Shown here: positions 40,777-51,338 of the stretch, in pieces
Position numbering within the stretch: the first letter of the stretch is position 1
Layout of the letters: the number at the start of each line of letters is the position of its first letter
NCBI RefSeq assembly: GCF_004963255.1
Contig: NZ_SUGA01000017.1
Location: forward strand, 32,680 to 96,679
Length of the DNA: 64,000 nucleotides
Direction: 5' to 3'
Origin: Mesorhizobium sp.
Lineage (GTDB): Bacteria > Pseudomonadota > Alphaproteobacteria > Rhizobiales > Rhizobiaceae
Notes under the pieces: model-generated
Told to the model about the DNA's origin: nothing
What the model saw: the letters and a program-made list of their open reading frames with translations, nothing else
The model's database searches: none
Made by a program: the position numbers and the translations under genes

Positions 40777-42180
40777 GTGTTCCTTTCGGTTTTCGACCTG
40801 TTCAAGATCGGCATCGGCCCTTCGAGCTCGCACACGATGGGGCCGATGACGGCTGCGCGCCGCTTCCTCGACGAGATCCTGGCCGGCGACTGGCCGCGGC
40901 CGGCAGGCGTCAAAGTCGATCGCATCGGCGCCAGCCTCCATGGCTCGCTCGCCTATACCGGCATCGGCCACGGCTCGGACCGCGCCGTCATCCTCGGCCT
41001 GGCCGGCCAGACGCCGCAGACGGTCGATCCGGACGAGGCCGACGGCATCGTCGCCCGCATCGGCGCGGAAAAACGGATTTCGCCGCTGGGGCATCCGATA
41101 TACCGTTTCGATCCCGCCAAGGACCTCGTGCTCGACCGCAAGACGCCGCTGACCGGCCACGCCAACGGCATGGCCTTCTATGCCTATGACGTGTCCGACC
41201 GGCTGCTGCTCAAGCGCATCTACTATTCGATCGGCGGCGGTTTCGTCGTTTCCGAGGAAGAATTGCAGCGCATGAAAGCCAAGGGTTCGGTGACGACCGA
41301 GGGCAGACGAGTGCCGTATCCCTTCAAGAATGCCGTCGAGATGCTGGCGATGGCGGCAAAGAGCGGGCTTTCGATCGCCGAGATGAAACGCGCCAACGAG
41401 GAAAAGCACATGTCGCGCGAGGAGCTCGATGCGGGCCTCGACGCGATCTGGGGCGCGATGAAAGGCTGCATCGACCGCGGCCTGTCGCAGGACGGCATCA
41501 TGCCCGGCGGACTGAAGGTGCGCCGCCGTGCGCGGCAATTGCACGACAAATTACAGGAACAGTGGCAGCAGAACCGGCCCAATCCTTTGCTGGCCAATGA
41601 CTGGCTGTCGATCTACGCCATGGCGGTCAATGAGGAGAACGCCGCCGGCGGGCGCGTCGTGACGGCGCCGACCAATGGCGCGGCCGGCACGCTGCCGGCG
41701 GTGCTGCGCTATTGGCTGCATTTCCATCCCGAGGCGGACCAGCCGAGCATCCGCGATTTCCTGCTGACGGCCGCCGCCGTCGGCGGCATCATCAAGTCCA
41801 ACGCCTCGATCTCGGGCGCCGAAGTCGGTTGCCAGGGCGAGGTGGGCTCTGCCTCGGCCATGGCCGCCGCCGGTCTTTGCGCCGTCATGGGGGGTAGCCC
41901 TGAGCAGGTGGAGAACGCCGCTGAGATCGCGCTCGAGCATCATCTCGGCATGACCTGCGATCCGGTCGGCGGTCTGGTGCAGGTGCCCTGCATCGAGCGC
42001 AATGCGCTCGGCGCGGTGAAGGCAGTCACCGCCGCCTCCTTGGCCATCAAGGGCGACGGGACGCATTTCGTGCCGCTCGACGCCGCGATCGAGACCATGC
42101 GCCAGACCGGCCTCGACATGAACGAGAAGTACAAGGAAACCAGCCTCGGCGGTCTGGCGGTGAACGTGGTGGAGTGCTGA
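40777..42180 (+). CDS. sdaA: L-serine ammonia-lyase (4Fe-4S), single-chain
   Basis: Deaminates L-serine to pyruvate and ammonia with a 4Fe-4S cluster. 467 residues, fusing the beta domain (SVFDLFKIGIGPSSSHTMGP) and the alpha domain. Cluster Cys are visible in EVGCQGEVGSAS, GMTCDPVGGLV and VPCIERNALG. GTG start with AGGAG upstream. No serine or glycine transport genes alongside; regulation not evident from the sequence. Confidence 0.96.
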   Translation: MFLSVFDLFKIGIGPSSSHTMGPMTAARRFLDEILAGDWPRPAGVKVDRIGASLHGSLAYTGIGHGSDRAVILGLAGQTPQTVDPDEADGIVARIGAEKRISPLGHPIYRFDPAKDLVLDRKTPLTGHANGMAFYAYDVSDRLLLKRIYYSIGGGFVVSEEELQRMKAKGSVTTEGRRVPYPFKNAVEMLAMAAKSGLSIAEMKRANEEKHMSREELDAGLDAIWGAMKGCIDRGLSQDGIMPGGLKVRRRARQLHDKLQEQWQQNRPNPLLANDWLSIYAMAVNEENAAGGRVVTAPTNGAAGTLPAVLRYWLHFHPEADQPSIRDFLLTAAAVGGIIKSNASISGAEVGCQGEVGSASAMAAAGLCAVMGGSPEQVENAAEIALEHHLGMTCDPVGGLVQVPCIERNALGAVKAVTAASLAIKGDGTHFVPLDAAIETMRQTGLDMNEKYKETSLGGLAVNVVEC

Positions 42181-42205
42181 GTCCAATGGAGGCGTTGGCG
42201 AAACG

Positions 42206-42421
42206 ATGAAGCACTCAATCGAAATCGATGGTCATAAGGCGCTAGTGGTCTTCGATCCGAAAATTGGAATGCTGAGGGGCGAGTTTCTCGGACTTGTTGG
42301 CGGCGCTGATTTCTATGCTCAGAACCTCGAGCAGCTCTGCGTGGAAGGGGCGAGATCTTTGGCTATCTTCCACCAAATTTGCAGGGAGAAGGGCATCAAG
42401 ACGGCGGCGCGAGACCATTGA
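42206..42421 (+). CDS. Orphan HicB-like antitoxin fragment
   Basis: 71 residues resembling the N-terminal, partial RNase H-like domain of HicB antitoxins: VFDPKIGMLRGEFLGLVGGA, FYAQNLEQL and FHQICREKGIK. A normal HicB continues after EKGI into an Arc-type or HTH DNA-binding domain with FxVRxPP; here translation stops six residues later and neither other frame downstream restores it. No HicA toxin is adjacent. So this is probably a truncated remnant or a minimal solo antitoxin. Confidence 0.65.
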   Translation: MKHSIEIDGHKALVVFDPKIGMLRGEFLGLVGGADFYAQNLEQLCVEGARSLAIFHQICREKGIKTAARDH

Positions 42422-42494
42422 GCCGGCAACCTCTCGCCTGTGCAAAACTTCTCGGGGCGTTGAACGCTCATCATGCCGTCGCTAGATTGCGACC

Positions 42495-42929
42495 ATGCTC
42501 AATCTCCTAAAACTGTGCGTCGGCTGCGACAGCGTCGAGGACCTCGAAGAGTGGATCGCCTTCCGCCTCGACGAGCGGCGCCGCGCCGGCGAACCAGCCG
42601 AGCACTGGCACACCACCCGCATGGTACCGACGCGCGGCAGCGAGATCACGGACGGCGGCTCGCTCTATTGGGTGATCAAGGGCAGCGTCCAGTGCCGGCA
42701 GCTGATCACCGAGATCAGGCCCTTCACCGACGCTGAAGGTATCGGCCGCTGTCATCTGGTGCTCGATCCCGAGGTCGTGCGCACCGACTGGCAGCCGCGG
42801 CGCGCCTTCCAGGGCTGGCGTTACCTCAAGCCCGCCGATGTGCCGGCCGATCTCGGCAAGGGCAGGGCGGCACTCGCCGAGATGCCGCCGAAGCTGAGGC
42901 TCGAACTCGCCGAACTCGGCCTGCTCTAA
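42495..42929 (+). CDS. DUF1489 family protein
   Basis: 144 residues, soluble. The whole protein is family-like: MLNLLKLCVGCDSVEDLEEW, HTTRMVPTRG, GGSLYWVIKGSVQCRQ, GIGRCHLVLDPEVV and RRAFQGWRYLKPAD. Members are confined mainly to Alphaproteobacteria and have no assigned activity; they are built on a compact mixed fold with conserved Trp and Arg. Four Cys are present but not in a known metal pattern. Isolated gene. Confidence 0.92.
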   Translation: MLNLLKLCVGCDSVEDLEEWIAFRLDERRRAGEPAEHWHTTRMVPTRGSEITDGGSLYWVIKGSVQCRQLITEIRPFTDAEGIGRCHLVLDPEVVRTDWQPRRAFQGWRYLKPADVPADLGKGRAALAEMPPKLRLELAELGLL

Positions 42930-43029
42930 GCGCTGGCCCTTCGGCTCGCCCAGCGTGGGGCTTGCAAGCGCCGGACCTAGGTCCCATCCTATTTCCCATG
43001 CTCAGTCATCCGTATGGCGGCGCAAACCG

Positions 43030-43728
43030 ATGGGTGTGATCCTCGCATTGGCGGCAATCCTTGTGGTGCTTTTTGGCGCCGCGTTGCTCTTTGTGCGTGC
43101 TGATGCGGCGAGGATGGCCGACGGTCTGCGATCGCTCGGGCCGGCTTTGCTGGGGCTGGTCGGCGCGCCAATGCTGGTCTTCGGCCGCAGCCTCATCGGC
43201 GGACTGCTTCTGCTCGCGGCGCTCGCCTGGGTCGGCTGGATTCGCACGAGACGGCCTCCGGCGCGGGCCGCCGCTTCCAAGCATTCGACGGTGCGCACCG
43301 CCGCGCTCGAAATGGACCTCGACCATGACAGCGGCAGGCTCGAGGGACTTGTTCTGGCCGGGCGCTATGAAGGCAAGATGCTTGGCGCGATGGGGCTGAC
43401 GGATCTGCGCCAGCTTTATGGCGAGCTCAGCCCCGATCCAGAGAGTCGTCAGCTCCTAGAGACGTATCTTGACGGCCGTTTTCCCGTCTGGCGCAAGGAC
43501 GCGCAGCCGCACGGTGGCGAAGGGCTGAGTGTTGCGCCAGGTGCGGGCGCCATGACTAAGGAGGAGGCCTACAAGGTCCTTGGTCTTGAAGCGGGGGCCG
43601 CCGCGGCGGATATCCGCAAGGCGCACCGCCGCCTGATGCAGCGCCTGAATGCCGATGTCGGCGGCACGTCTGTCCTGGCGGCGCGGATCAATGAAGCCAA
43701 GGACGTCCTGCTCTCCAATCACGATTAG
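43030..43728 (+). CDS. Membrane J-domain-like protein without HPD
   Basis: 232 residues. Two N-terminal spans (VILALAAILVVLFGAALLFV and GRSLIGGLLLLAALAWVGWI), a middle domain (LEMDLDHDSGRLEGLVLAGR), and a C-terminal J-domain fold (MTKEEAYKVLGLEAGAAAAD, then IRKAHRRLMQRL). The essential HPD that stimulates DnaK is replaced by Asn207-Ala-Asp209 although the next residues (VGG, AARINEAKDVLL) remain as in Tim14-type J proteins. It may bind without stimulating DnaK, or have another role. ATG 43030 is used; the frame extends upstream through noncoding sequence. Confidence 0.85.
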   Translation: MGVILALAAILVVLFGAALLFVRADAARMADGLRSLGPALLGLVGAPMLVFGRSLIGGLLLLAALAWVGWIRTRRPPARAAASKHSTVRTAALEMDLDHDSGRLEGLVLAGRYEGKMLGAMGLTDLRQLYGELSPDPESRQLLETYLDGRFPVWRKDAQPHGGEGLSVAPGAGAMTKEEAYKVLGLEAGAAAADIRKAHRRLMQRLNADVGGTSVLAARINEAKDVLLSNHD

Positions 43729-43770
43729 TCTCCTTCGACGCCGGTACCTTCCGGGAGATTGAACAGCCGC

Positions 43771-45195
43771 CTATTGCTCGACGGCGTAGCACGAGATTTT
43801 CTTGCGCTTCAGGGCATCGCAGGCCTTCCAGGCGGCATTCTTCGAGTCGAAGCCGCCAAAGCGGGCGCGGTAATAGGTGACGCCGTCCTTGTCGAAGGCG
43901 ACGGTGAAGCCGGAAGCATCTGCGAGGACCTTCGGCGCCTGCTTGACGGTCTGATCGAGAAGGCTCTGAGCTCCGGATTTGGTGGGCGAGGAAGCAACCT
44001 GAACCACCCAGCCGGACGGCACCGACGAGGTCTTCACCGGATCGATCGCCGGCGCGGCGGGTGTCGGTTCGGCATAGGCCGTGACCGCTTGCGATGTGGT
44101 CTCCTGCGGCGTGGCAGCCGGCGCCATGGCGGCCACCGCAACCGTCTTAACCTTCCTGACCTGGATCACGGGCTTCGTCTCTTCGGCGACCTGTTGGGTG
44201 TCGTCCTGGACGTCATCGGCCGAGGCAACGACAGTGTCGTCCGTCGCCGGCTTTTCGTCCGGAGTCGGTGCGTCATGCTTGGGCAAAAAGACCTTGGCCA
44301 GCGTCTTGATCGGGTTGTCGTTGCCCTTGGCGATGAGATCGCCGCCGCCGCGCGTCGAGGCGCGCGGCAGATAGGTGGTGATCAGCGCGGCCATCTGGTT
44401 GTCGCGGCTGCGTCCGGAAGCGCCGCCCATCACCACCGCGACGAGGCGGCGGTCGCCGTCTGCGACGGAGGATACGAGATTGTAGCCCGAGGCGCGGGTG
44501 TAGCCGGTCTTGATGCCGTCGACGCCCTTGATGCGGCCGAGCAGACGGTTGTGGCCGTTGATGCGCTGGCGGCCATACAGGAACGAGCGTTGCGAGAAAT
44601 AGCCGTAATATTGCGGGAAGTGCTCGCGCAGCGCGATGCCAAGCATGGCCATGTCGTGCGCGGTGGTGAACTGGCCGGGGTCGGGCAGACCGTTGGCGTT
44701 GCGGAAGACGGTGCCGTTCATGCCGAGCTGGCGCGCCTTGGCGGTCATCATGCGGGCGAAATTGTCTTCGCTGCCGCCGAGCATCTCGCCAAGCGCGGTT
44801 GCCGAGTCATTGGCCGATTTCGTCACGATCGAGAGAATAGCGGTCTCGACCGGAACCGAGCCGCCGGCGCGCACGCCAAGCTTGGTAGGCGCCTCAGCGG
44901 AGGCATGCGCGGAAAATGGAACAGGCGTGTTCTTGCTGATCCGGCCCTTCGCCAATGCCTCGAAGGTGAGGTAAAGCGTCATCATCTTGGTGAGTGAAGC
45001 CGGATAGCGCCGGCCATTGGCGTCGGCCGAATAGAGCACCTTGCCGGTCTTGGCATCCACGACAATGGCCGCGGACTTTGCGGCAAGGGCCGACGCGACA
45101 TCGGCGGCGACGATCGTCATCGCCAGCGCGGCGACCATGACTGCCTTGAAGGAGAATGAGGATTTGGAGACCAGCCCCGACAACGCCTGACGCAC
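43771..45195 (-). CDS. D-alanyl-D-alanine carboxypeptidase with SPOR domain
   Basis: 474-residue low-molecular-mass penicillin-binding protein. A signal/anchor (FKAVMVAALAMTIVAADVAS) is followed by the peptidase domain with SLTK (nucleophile Ser), SAN and GIKTGYTRA motifs, a proline- and alanine-rich linker, and a C-terminal SPOR domain (WVVQVASSPTKSGAQSLL), which binds denuded glycan at the septum. It removes the terminal D-Ala from peptidoglycan stems. GTG start. A 23-base inverted repeat lies about 85 bases upstream of it. Confidence 0.93.
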   Translation of the reverse strand: MRQALSGLVSKSSFSFKAVMVAALAMTIVAADVASALAAKSAAIVVDAKTGKVLYSADANGRRYPASLTKMMTLYLTFEALAKGRISKNTPVPFSAHASAEAPTKLGVRAGGSVPVETAILSIVTKSANDSATALGEMLGGSEDNFARMMTAKARQLGMNGTVFRNANGLPDPGQFTTAHDMAMLGIALREHFPQYYGYFSQRSFLYGRQRINGHNRLLGRIKGVDGIKTGYTRASGYNLVSSVADGDRRLVAVVMGGASGRSRDNQMAALITTYLPRASTRGGGDLIAKGNDNPIKTLAKVFLPKHDAPTPDEKPATDDTVVASADDVQDDTQQVAEETKPVIQVRKVKTVAVAAMAPAATPQETTSQAVTAYAEPTPAAPAIDPVKTSSVPSGWVVQVASSPTKSGAQSLLDQTVKQAPKVLADASGFTVAFDKDGVTYYRARFGGFDSKNAAWKACDALKRKKISCYAVEQ

Positions 45196-45279
45196 CGTTA
45201 CTTACCCTGAAATTTTCGTTGCCCCGGAGGCGGCTACGGGAATGCCTGCCTCACTTCCGGCCAAGCTATCGCGGTCAGC

Positions 45280-45302
45280 GTTACCAATCCGTTTATGGTA
45301 AC
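45280..45302. promoter_or_regulatory. Inverted repeat GTTACCA-N9-TGGTAAC
   Basis: Perfect 7-bp arms at 45280-45286 and 45296-45302, in the 288-base region between the divergent carboxypeptidase and phasin genes and 85 bases upstream of the former. Size and spacing fit a dimeric regulator site; the regulator is unknown. Confidence 0.45.
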
Positions 45303-45394
45303 CGCCGCGTTCACCATTTTTCGGCAAATCGAGCTTCTCTTTAATCGAATTTTACCGGCCGGCGGCGCTGGAGCCCCTGCGCAACAAGGGATTC

Positions 45395-45422
45395 TTGACT
45401 TTTGTGCGTTGCACAATATATT
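45395..45422 (+). promoter_or_regulatory. Sigma70-type promoter of the phasin gene
   Basis: -35 TTGACT (45395-45400), 16-base spacer, -10 TATATT (45417-45422), followed 61 bases later by the phasin start. A palindrome fills the spacer and a second one covers the start region. Confidence 0.7.
45402..45416. promoter_or_regulatory. Operator palindrome 1 (PhaR-like) in the phasin promoter spacer
   Basis: TTGTGC-GTT-GCACAA, a perfect palindrome with TGC-N3-GCA core, lying exactly between -35 and -10. PhaR repressors of other Alphaproteobacteria recognise TGC/GCA palindromes upstream of phasin genes (family knowledge). Confidence 0.6.
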
Positions 45423-45425
45423 AAG

Positions 45426-45436
45426 GTGCATTGCAC
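45426..45436. promoter_or_regulatory. Operator palindrome 2 (PhaR-like) at the phasin transcription start
   Basis: GTGC-ATT-GCAC, centred 22 bases after the first palindrome, i.e. two helical turns, just downstream of the -10 box. The two sites share the GTGCNTTGCAC core. Confidence 0.6.
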
Positions 45437-45483
45437 AAGGGCGCCCGGGGCAAAAAGGGCGTTTCAACCAAGGGAAGTATGAA

Positions 45484-45813
45484 ATGACCCAGACCTATGA
45501 GGACTTCACGAAATACGGCAAGGAGTTTGCCGACACCGGGCTGAAGAGCTTTGCCTCGCTCACCAAGGGCGCGCAGGCGATCGCCACCGAAGCCGGCGAA
45601 TACACCAAGAAGAGCTTCGAGGCCGGCAGCGCCGCCTTCGAGAAGCTGTTCGCGGCCAAGTCGATCGAGAAGGCCATCGAGATCCAGACCGATTACGCCA
45701 AGCAGAGCTATGAGAGCTTCGTGGCCGAGGCCAGCAAGATCGGCAATCTCTATGCCGAGCTCGCCAAGGAGGCTTACAAGCCGTTCGAATCGGTGGTTGC
45801 CAAGGCGAAGTAA
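45484..45813 (+). CDS. Phasin family protein
   Basis: 109-residue, almost entirely helical amphipathic protein that coats polyhydroxybutyrate granules. Typical segments: MTQTYEDFTKYGKEFADTGL, FASLTKGAQAIATEAGEYTK, IEIQTDYAKQSYESFVAEAS and a C-terminal YKPFESVVAKAK. ATG 45484 is used; the ATG at 45478 is followed by a stop after one codon and the preceding in-frame region is the promoter. AAGG lies upstream. It has its own promoter with two palindromic operators and a strong terminator, so it is a single-gene unit probably repressed by PhaR when no granule is present. Confidence 0.92.
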   Translation: MTQTYEDFTKYGKEFADTGLKSFASLTKGAQAIATEAGEYTKKSFEAGSAAFEKLFAAKSIEKAIEIQTDYAKQSYESFVAEASKIGNLYAELAKEAYKPFESVVAKAK

Positions 45814-45858
45814 TTTCGCCGGATCATATCCGATACGCCCAGCCGGCCTGTGAAAAGG

Positions 45859-45889
45859 ACCCGGTCGCGGTAGCGCGGCCGGGTTTTTT
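45859..45889 (+). terminator. Intrinsic terminator of the phasin gene
   Basis: 11-bp stem ACCCGGTCGCG (45859-45869)/CGCGGCCGGGT (45874-45884) with one T-G pair and loop GTAG, followed by a run of six T. Starts 46 bases after the phasin stop. Confidence 0.85.
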
Positions 45890-46090
45890 CGTGGCCGATC
45901 GCAACCCGATGCACATTGCCGCATTCACGATTGAGAAATTCGCTGAGGTTTGCCCACCTAGCCATATTGTCAGCTAAACAGAAGGGCTTAAAATCGTCCA
46001 TCGAGAACCTACATGTTGAACTCGCATGAGGATTCGAAAAGGCTGGACTACGTGACGATCGGTTTGACTGCCACGGCAGGCGTGGTGCGA

Positions 46091-46417
46091 ATGCAAAGTG
46101 ACGGGGACCGCAACGATCCCGGTCGCGGTACCGCTGTCATCACGCGCACCAAGACCAAGACCAAAAAGCCCAGCCTCTACCGGGTTCTCATTCTGAACGA
46201 CGACTACACTCCCATGGAGTTCGTCGTTCACGTCCTGGAGCGTTTTTTCCAAAAGGACCGCGAGGCCGCCACACGCATCATGCTTCATGTTCACAATCAT
46301 GGAGTGGGCGAGTGCGGCGTCTACACATTCGAGGTGGCCGAGACCAAAGTGTCCCAGGTCATGGATTTCGCCCGACAGAATCAGCATCCGCTGCAATGCG
46401 TGATGGAGAAGAAGTGA
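46091..46417 (+). CDS. clpS: ATP-dependent Clp protease adaptor ClpS
   Basis: Delivers N-degron substrates to ClpAP. From ATG 46091 the protein has 108 residues: a charged N-terminal extension (TAVITRTKTKTKKPS), then the ClpS core with YRVLILNDDYTPMEFVVHVL (substrate pocket DDYTPM), LHVHNHGVGECGVYTFEVAE and HPLQCVMEKK. An upstream ATG at 46013 would add 26 residues without resemblance to the family; neither has a strong ribosome-binding site. Six bases separate it from clpA, so the adaptor and unfoldase are co-expressed. Confidence 0.95.
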   Translation: MQSDGDRNDPGRGTAVITRTKTKTKKPSLYRVLILNDDYTPMEFVVHVLERFFQKDREAATRIMLHVHNHGVGECGVYTFEVAETKVSQVMDFARQNQHPLQCVMEKK

Positions 46418-46423
46418 GGTAAC

Positions 46424-48889
<2,466 letters not shown>

Positions 48890-48909
48890 TCGGCGCTCGC
48901 TTGAAATAC

Positions 48910-48936
48910 AAAGGGCCCCGGCAACGGGGCCTTTTT
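48910..48936 (+). terminator. Intrinsic terminator of clpSA
   Basis: Stem AAGGGCCCCG (48911-48920)/CGGGGCCTTT (48925-48934), one G-T pair, tetraloop GCAA, followed by further T, 21 bases after the clpA stop. Confidence 0.88.
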
Positions 48937-48954
48937 CGTTGAAGGGAGCGCTGC

Positions 48955-49581
48955 TTGGACGCCGGACAGATCATCATCCTCAACGGGGCACCGCGCTCGG
49001 GAAAGTCGAGCGTCGCCGCTGCGATCCAGGAGACATTCGAGGGTGTCTGGATCAATCTTGGCGTCGATGCGTACGCCCATGGTACACCGCCGCGGCTGCG
49101 CCCCGGCATCGGCTTGCGCCCCGGCGGCGAACGCCCCGACATCGAGGCTTTCGTGCCGCTGCTCTACGCGGCGCTTTACAACGCAATCGCGGCCCACAGC
49201 CGGCTGGGGCTCAATGTCGTCGTCGATGTCGGTCACCACGACGCCTATTCTAGGCCCCTGAACATCCTTCCCGAATGTGCCCGGCGCTTGGCCGGCCTGC
49301 CGGTCCTGTTCGTCGGCGTCCAATGCCCGATCGAGGTGGTTCTGCGAAGGCGCGCCACAAGCGAGACCGATACACCCTATGTCGTCGGAACGGACGACGA
49401 TCCCGTGCCGCTGCCTGTCCGCCTCTGGCAGGAGGAGGTGCACAAACCCGGTATCTACGATCTGGAAGTCGATACGTCGCCGCTGAGCCCGCAGGATTGC
49501 GCTGAGGCAATTCGGCTGCACCTGTCCAGCGGACCGGAGCCATCGGCATTTCGGATCCTCGCGCAACTACCGGTTGGCTGA
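48955..49581 (+). CDS. Chloramphenicol phosphotransferase-like P-loop kinase
   Basis: 208 residues. P-loop IIILNGAPRSGKSS at the N terminus; the rest (GVWINLGVDAYAHGTPPRLR, VVVDVGHHDAYSRPL and FVGVQCPIEVVLRRR) follows the CPT-like family, which phosphorylates chloramphenicol or unrelated small molecules. A catalytic Asp is plausible in NLGVDAY. Actual substrate is unknown and resistance should not be assumed. TTG start, with AGGGAG six bases before it. Lies after the clpA terminator. Confidence 0.85.
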   Translation: MDAGQIIILNGAPRSGKSSVAAAIQETFEGVWINLGVDAYAHGTPPRLRPGIGLRPGGERPDIEAFVPLLYAALYNAIAAHSRLGLNVVVDVGHHDAYSRPLNILPECARRLAGLPVLFVGVQCPIEVVLRRRATSETDTPYVVGTDDDPVPLPVRLWQEEVHKPGIYDLEVDTSPLSPQDCAEAIRLHLSSGPEPSAFRILAQLPVG

Positions 49582-49747
49582 AGTAAAGGGCAACTTCCCA
49601 ACGCCGCACGGGTCTTGCCGGCAAGGGTTGTGGCTGCGCGTGGCCGACGTCCTCCAACCGCCAACGGATTCTGCTGGATCAATGGAAAGACGATGCGCCG
49701 CTTTCGCTGCGGTCGCATCCTATGGCCGCGCATGCTATGGCCGGCAC

Positions 49748-50485
49748 ATGTCGACTTGGACCTCGGACGCCGCAGCGCTTCGTTCCACCTGGTTCCTGCG
49801 TGGTGTCCGCGCGGCCTTTTCCCTGCCTGGCCTGATCCTCGTCAGCTCGTTCATTGGCTTTGCCGCCTTGGCGAAGGACGCCGGGGTCACGATGGCACAG
49901 GCGGCTTTCATGACCGGAACGGTGTGGGCGCTGCCATCCATGGTCGTGCTGGTGGGCGCGATCGGATCTGGAGCGGCGCTGCCGGCGGCGATGTTCGCCG
50001 TCACGTTGTCCGCCATACGTCTTATGCCGATGGTGATGGCGCTGGCACCCGAGATGCGCACCGGGAAAACCCGGCAATGCGTGCTCTACCTCCTGGCGCA
50101 TTTCGTGGCCGTGACCTCCTGGGTGCTGGCCATGGAGCGCCTCAAGCGCGTCCCGCCTCCAATGCGTACGACTTACTATGCCGGCCTCGGCGGCACGCTG
50201 GTGACGACGAATGTCATCGTCGTGACCGTCGTCTATGCAGTGGCGGATGCGCTGCCGTCCGCCGTTTCGGCCGCGCTGCTGATGTTGACGCCGATGTATT
50301 TCCTGACCTCGTTGTGGGGTTCCGCACGCGAACGGGCAGGGCATGTCGCAATGGTCCTGGGCCTCGTCCTCGGACCGGTCTTCCACATAGTGTTGCCGCA
50401 GATCGATTTGCTGGTTGCCGGACTGATCGGCGGCACGGTCGCCTATGGCTTGCAATTGTGGCGGCGCAAGGTGCGCGCGGCGTGA
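49748..50485 (+). CDS. azlC: AzlC family transporter, large subunit
   Basis: 245 residues, about six spans, of the AzlC (branched-chain amino acid exporter) family: AFSLPGLILVSSFIGFAALA, VTMAQAAFMTGTVWALPSMV and MFAVTLSAIRLMPMVMAL are typical. It works with the small AzlD-like protein encoded by the next gene, whose GTG overlaps this stop as GTGA. Upstream ATG at 49682 is an alternative start, but the family usually begins near the used Met. Substrate inferred only from family. Confidence 0.85.
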   Translation: MSTWTSDAAALRSTWFLRGVRAAFSLPGLILVSSFIGFAALAKDAGVTMAQAAFMTGTVWALPSMVVLVGAIGSGAALPAAMFAVTLSAIRLMPMVMALAPEMRTGKTRQCVLYLLAHFVAVTSWVLAMERLKRVPPPMRTTYYAGLGGTLVTTNVIVVTVVYAVADALPSAVSAALLMLTPMYFLTSLWGSARERAGHVAMVLGLVLGPVFHIVLPQIDLLVAGLIGGTVAYGLQLWRRKVRAA

Positions 50486-50832
50486 GTTACTTTTCTAGCG
50501 GCGCCTGGTGGTGGCCATATATGTTCATTCTCGTCGCCGGTTTCGCCGCGACGGATATCTGGCGCTTCCTCGGCGTTTATCTTGGCGGCAAGCTCTCCGA
50601 AGATTCAGACCTGTTGGTACTGGTTCGCACCATGGCGACGGCGCTTGTTGCAGCCGTCATCGGCAACCTGATTGTCTTTCCAGGCGGCGCGCTTGCGCAC
50701 ACTTCGCTTGACTTGAGGATAGCGGCGGCGGCTCTGGGTTTCGTGGGCTATCTGGTGTCGGGAAAGCGCATGGTCGTCGGTATCGCCACAGCCGAGTCTC
50801 TGCTGCTGGCGGGACTTTATCTGAACTTCTGA
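50482..50832 (+). CDS. azlD: AzlD family transporter, small subunit
   Basis: 116 residues with three to four spans (PYMFILVAGFAATDIWRFLG, VRTMATALVAAVIGNLIVFP and IAAAALGFVGYLVSGKRMVV). Matches the AzlD family, the small partner of AzlC. GTG start overlapping the azlC stop, indicating translational coupling and a fixed subunit ratio. Confidence 0.85.
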   Translation: MSYFSSGAWWWPYMFILVAGFAATDIWRFLGVYLGGKLSEDSDLLVLVRTMATALVAAVIGNLIVFPGGALAHTSLDLRIAAAALGFVGYLVSGKRMVVGIATAESLLLAGLYLNF

Positions 50833-50844
50833 TTTCGCCCCGTC

Positions 50845-51273
50845 TCAGCCACCCAGCGCCGCCCGGATCTTACCGGCGTTCTCGGCCAGCACCTCCGGCT
50901 TCTCCATCTGGCCGGAATGCGGCTTCAGCGGCACGCCCTCGAAGCGTGGCACGACGTGGACATGGAGATGGTAGACGGTCTGCCCGGAAGCCGGCTCGTT
51001 GAACTGCATGATGGTGACGCCGTCGGCGTCCAAGGCCTTTTTCACCGCCACGGCTATCTTCTGGACGACCGCGAACAGCGGGCCGAGCGTCGCCGGATCC
51101 GCGTCGAGCATGTTGCGCGACGGCGCCTTGGGCACCACCAGCGTGTGGCCCGTGCCCTGCGGCATCACATCCATGAAGGCGACGATTGCATCGTCCTCAT
51201 AGACGCGGTGCGAGGGGATCTCGCCGCGCAGGATTTTCGCGAAGATGTTGCCGGGATCATAGGCTTCGGCCAT
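50845..51273 (-). CDS. HIT family nucleotide hydrolase
   Basis: 142 residues from ATG 51273. The histidine triad HLHVHVVPR at about residue 100 is the active site of HIT hydrolases, which cleave nucleoside phosphoramidates or AMP-lysine. Start region YDPGNIFAKILRGEIPSHRV and TLVVPKAPSRNMLD are typical of bacterial HinT/YcfF-like proteins. It converges on the azlD gene with a 12-base gap. Confidence 0.94.
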   Translation of the reverse strand: MAEAYDPGNIFAKILRGEIPSHRVYEDDAIVAFMDVMPQGTGHTLVVPKAPSRNMLDADPATLGPLFAVVQKIAVAVKKALDADGVTIMQFNEPASGQTVYHLHVHVVPRFEGVPLKPHSGQMEKPEVLAENAGKIRAALGG

Positions 51274-51338
51274 GGGGTGACACTCCCAATTGCATTCGCC
51301 GTCCGGTGTAGCGAAGCCGCAGACGGGCGGCAAGGCGT

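Noticed and set aside
42430..42494. Restored hicB C-terminal domain in another frame
   Set aside because: Neither other frame after 42421 shows an FxVRxPP or ribbon-helix-helix-like sequence.
48955..49581. Chloramphenicol resistance gene
   Set aside because: The CPT-like fold is shared by many kinases with other substrates; no resistance context is present.
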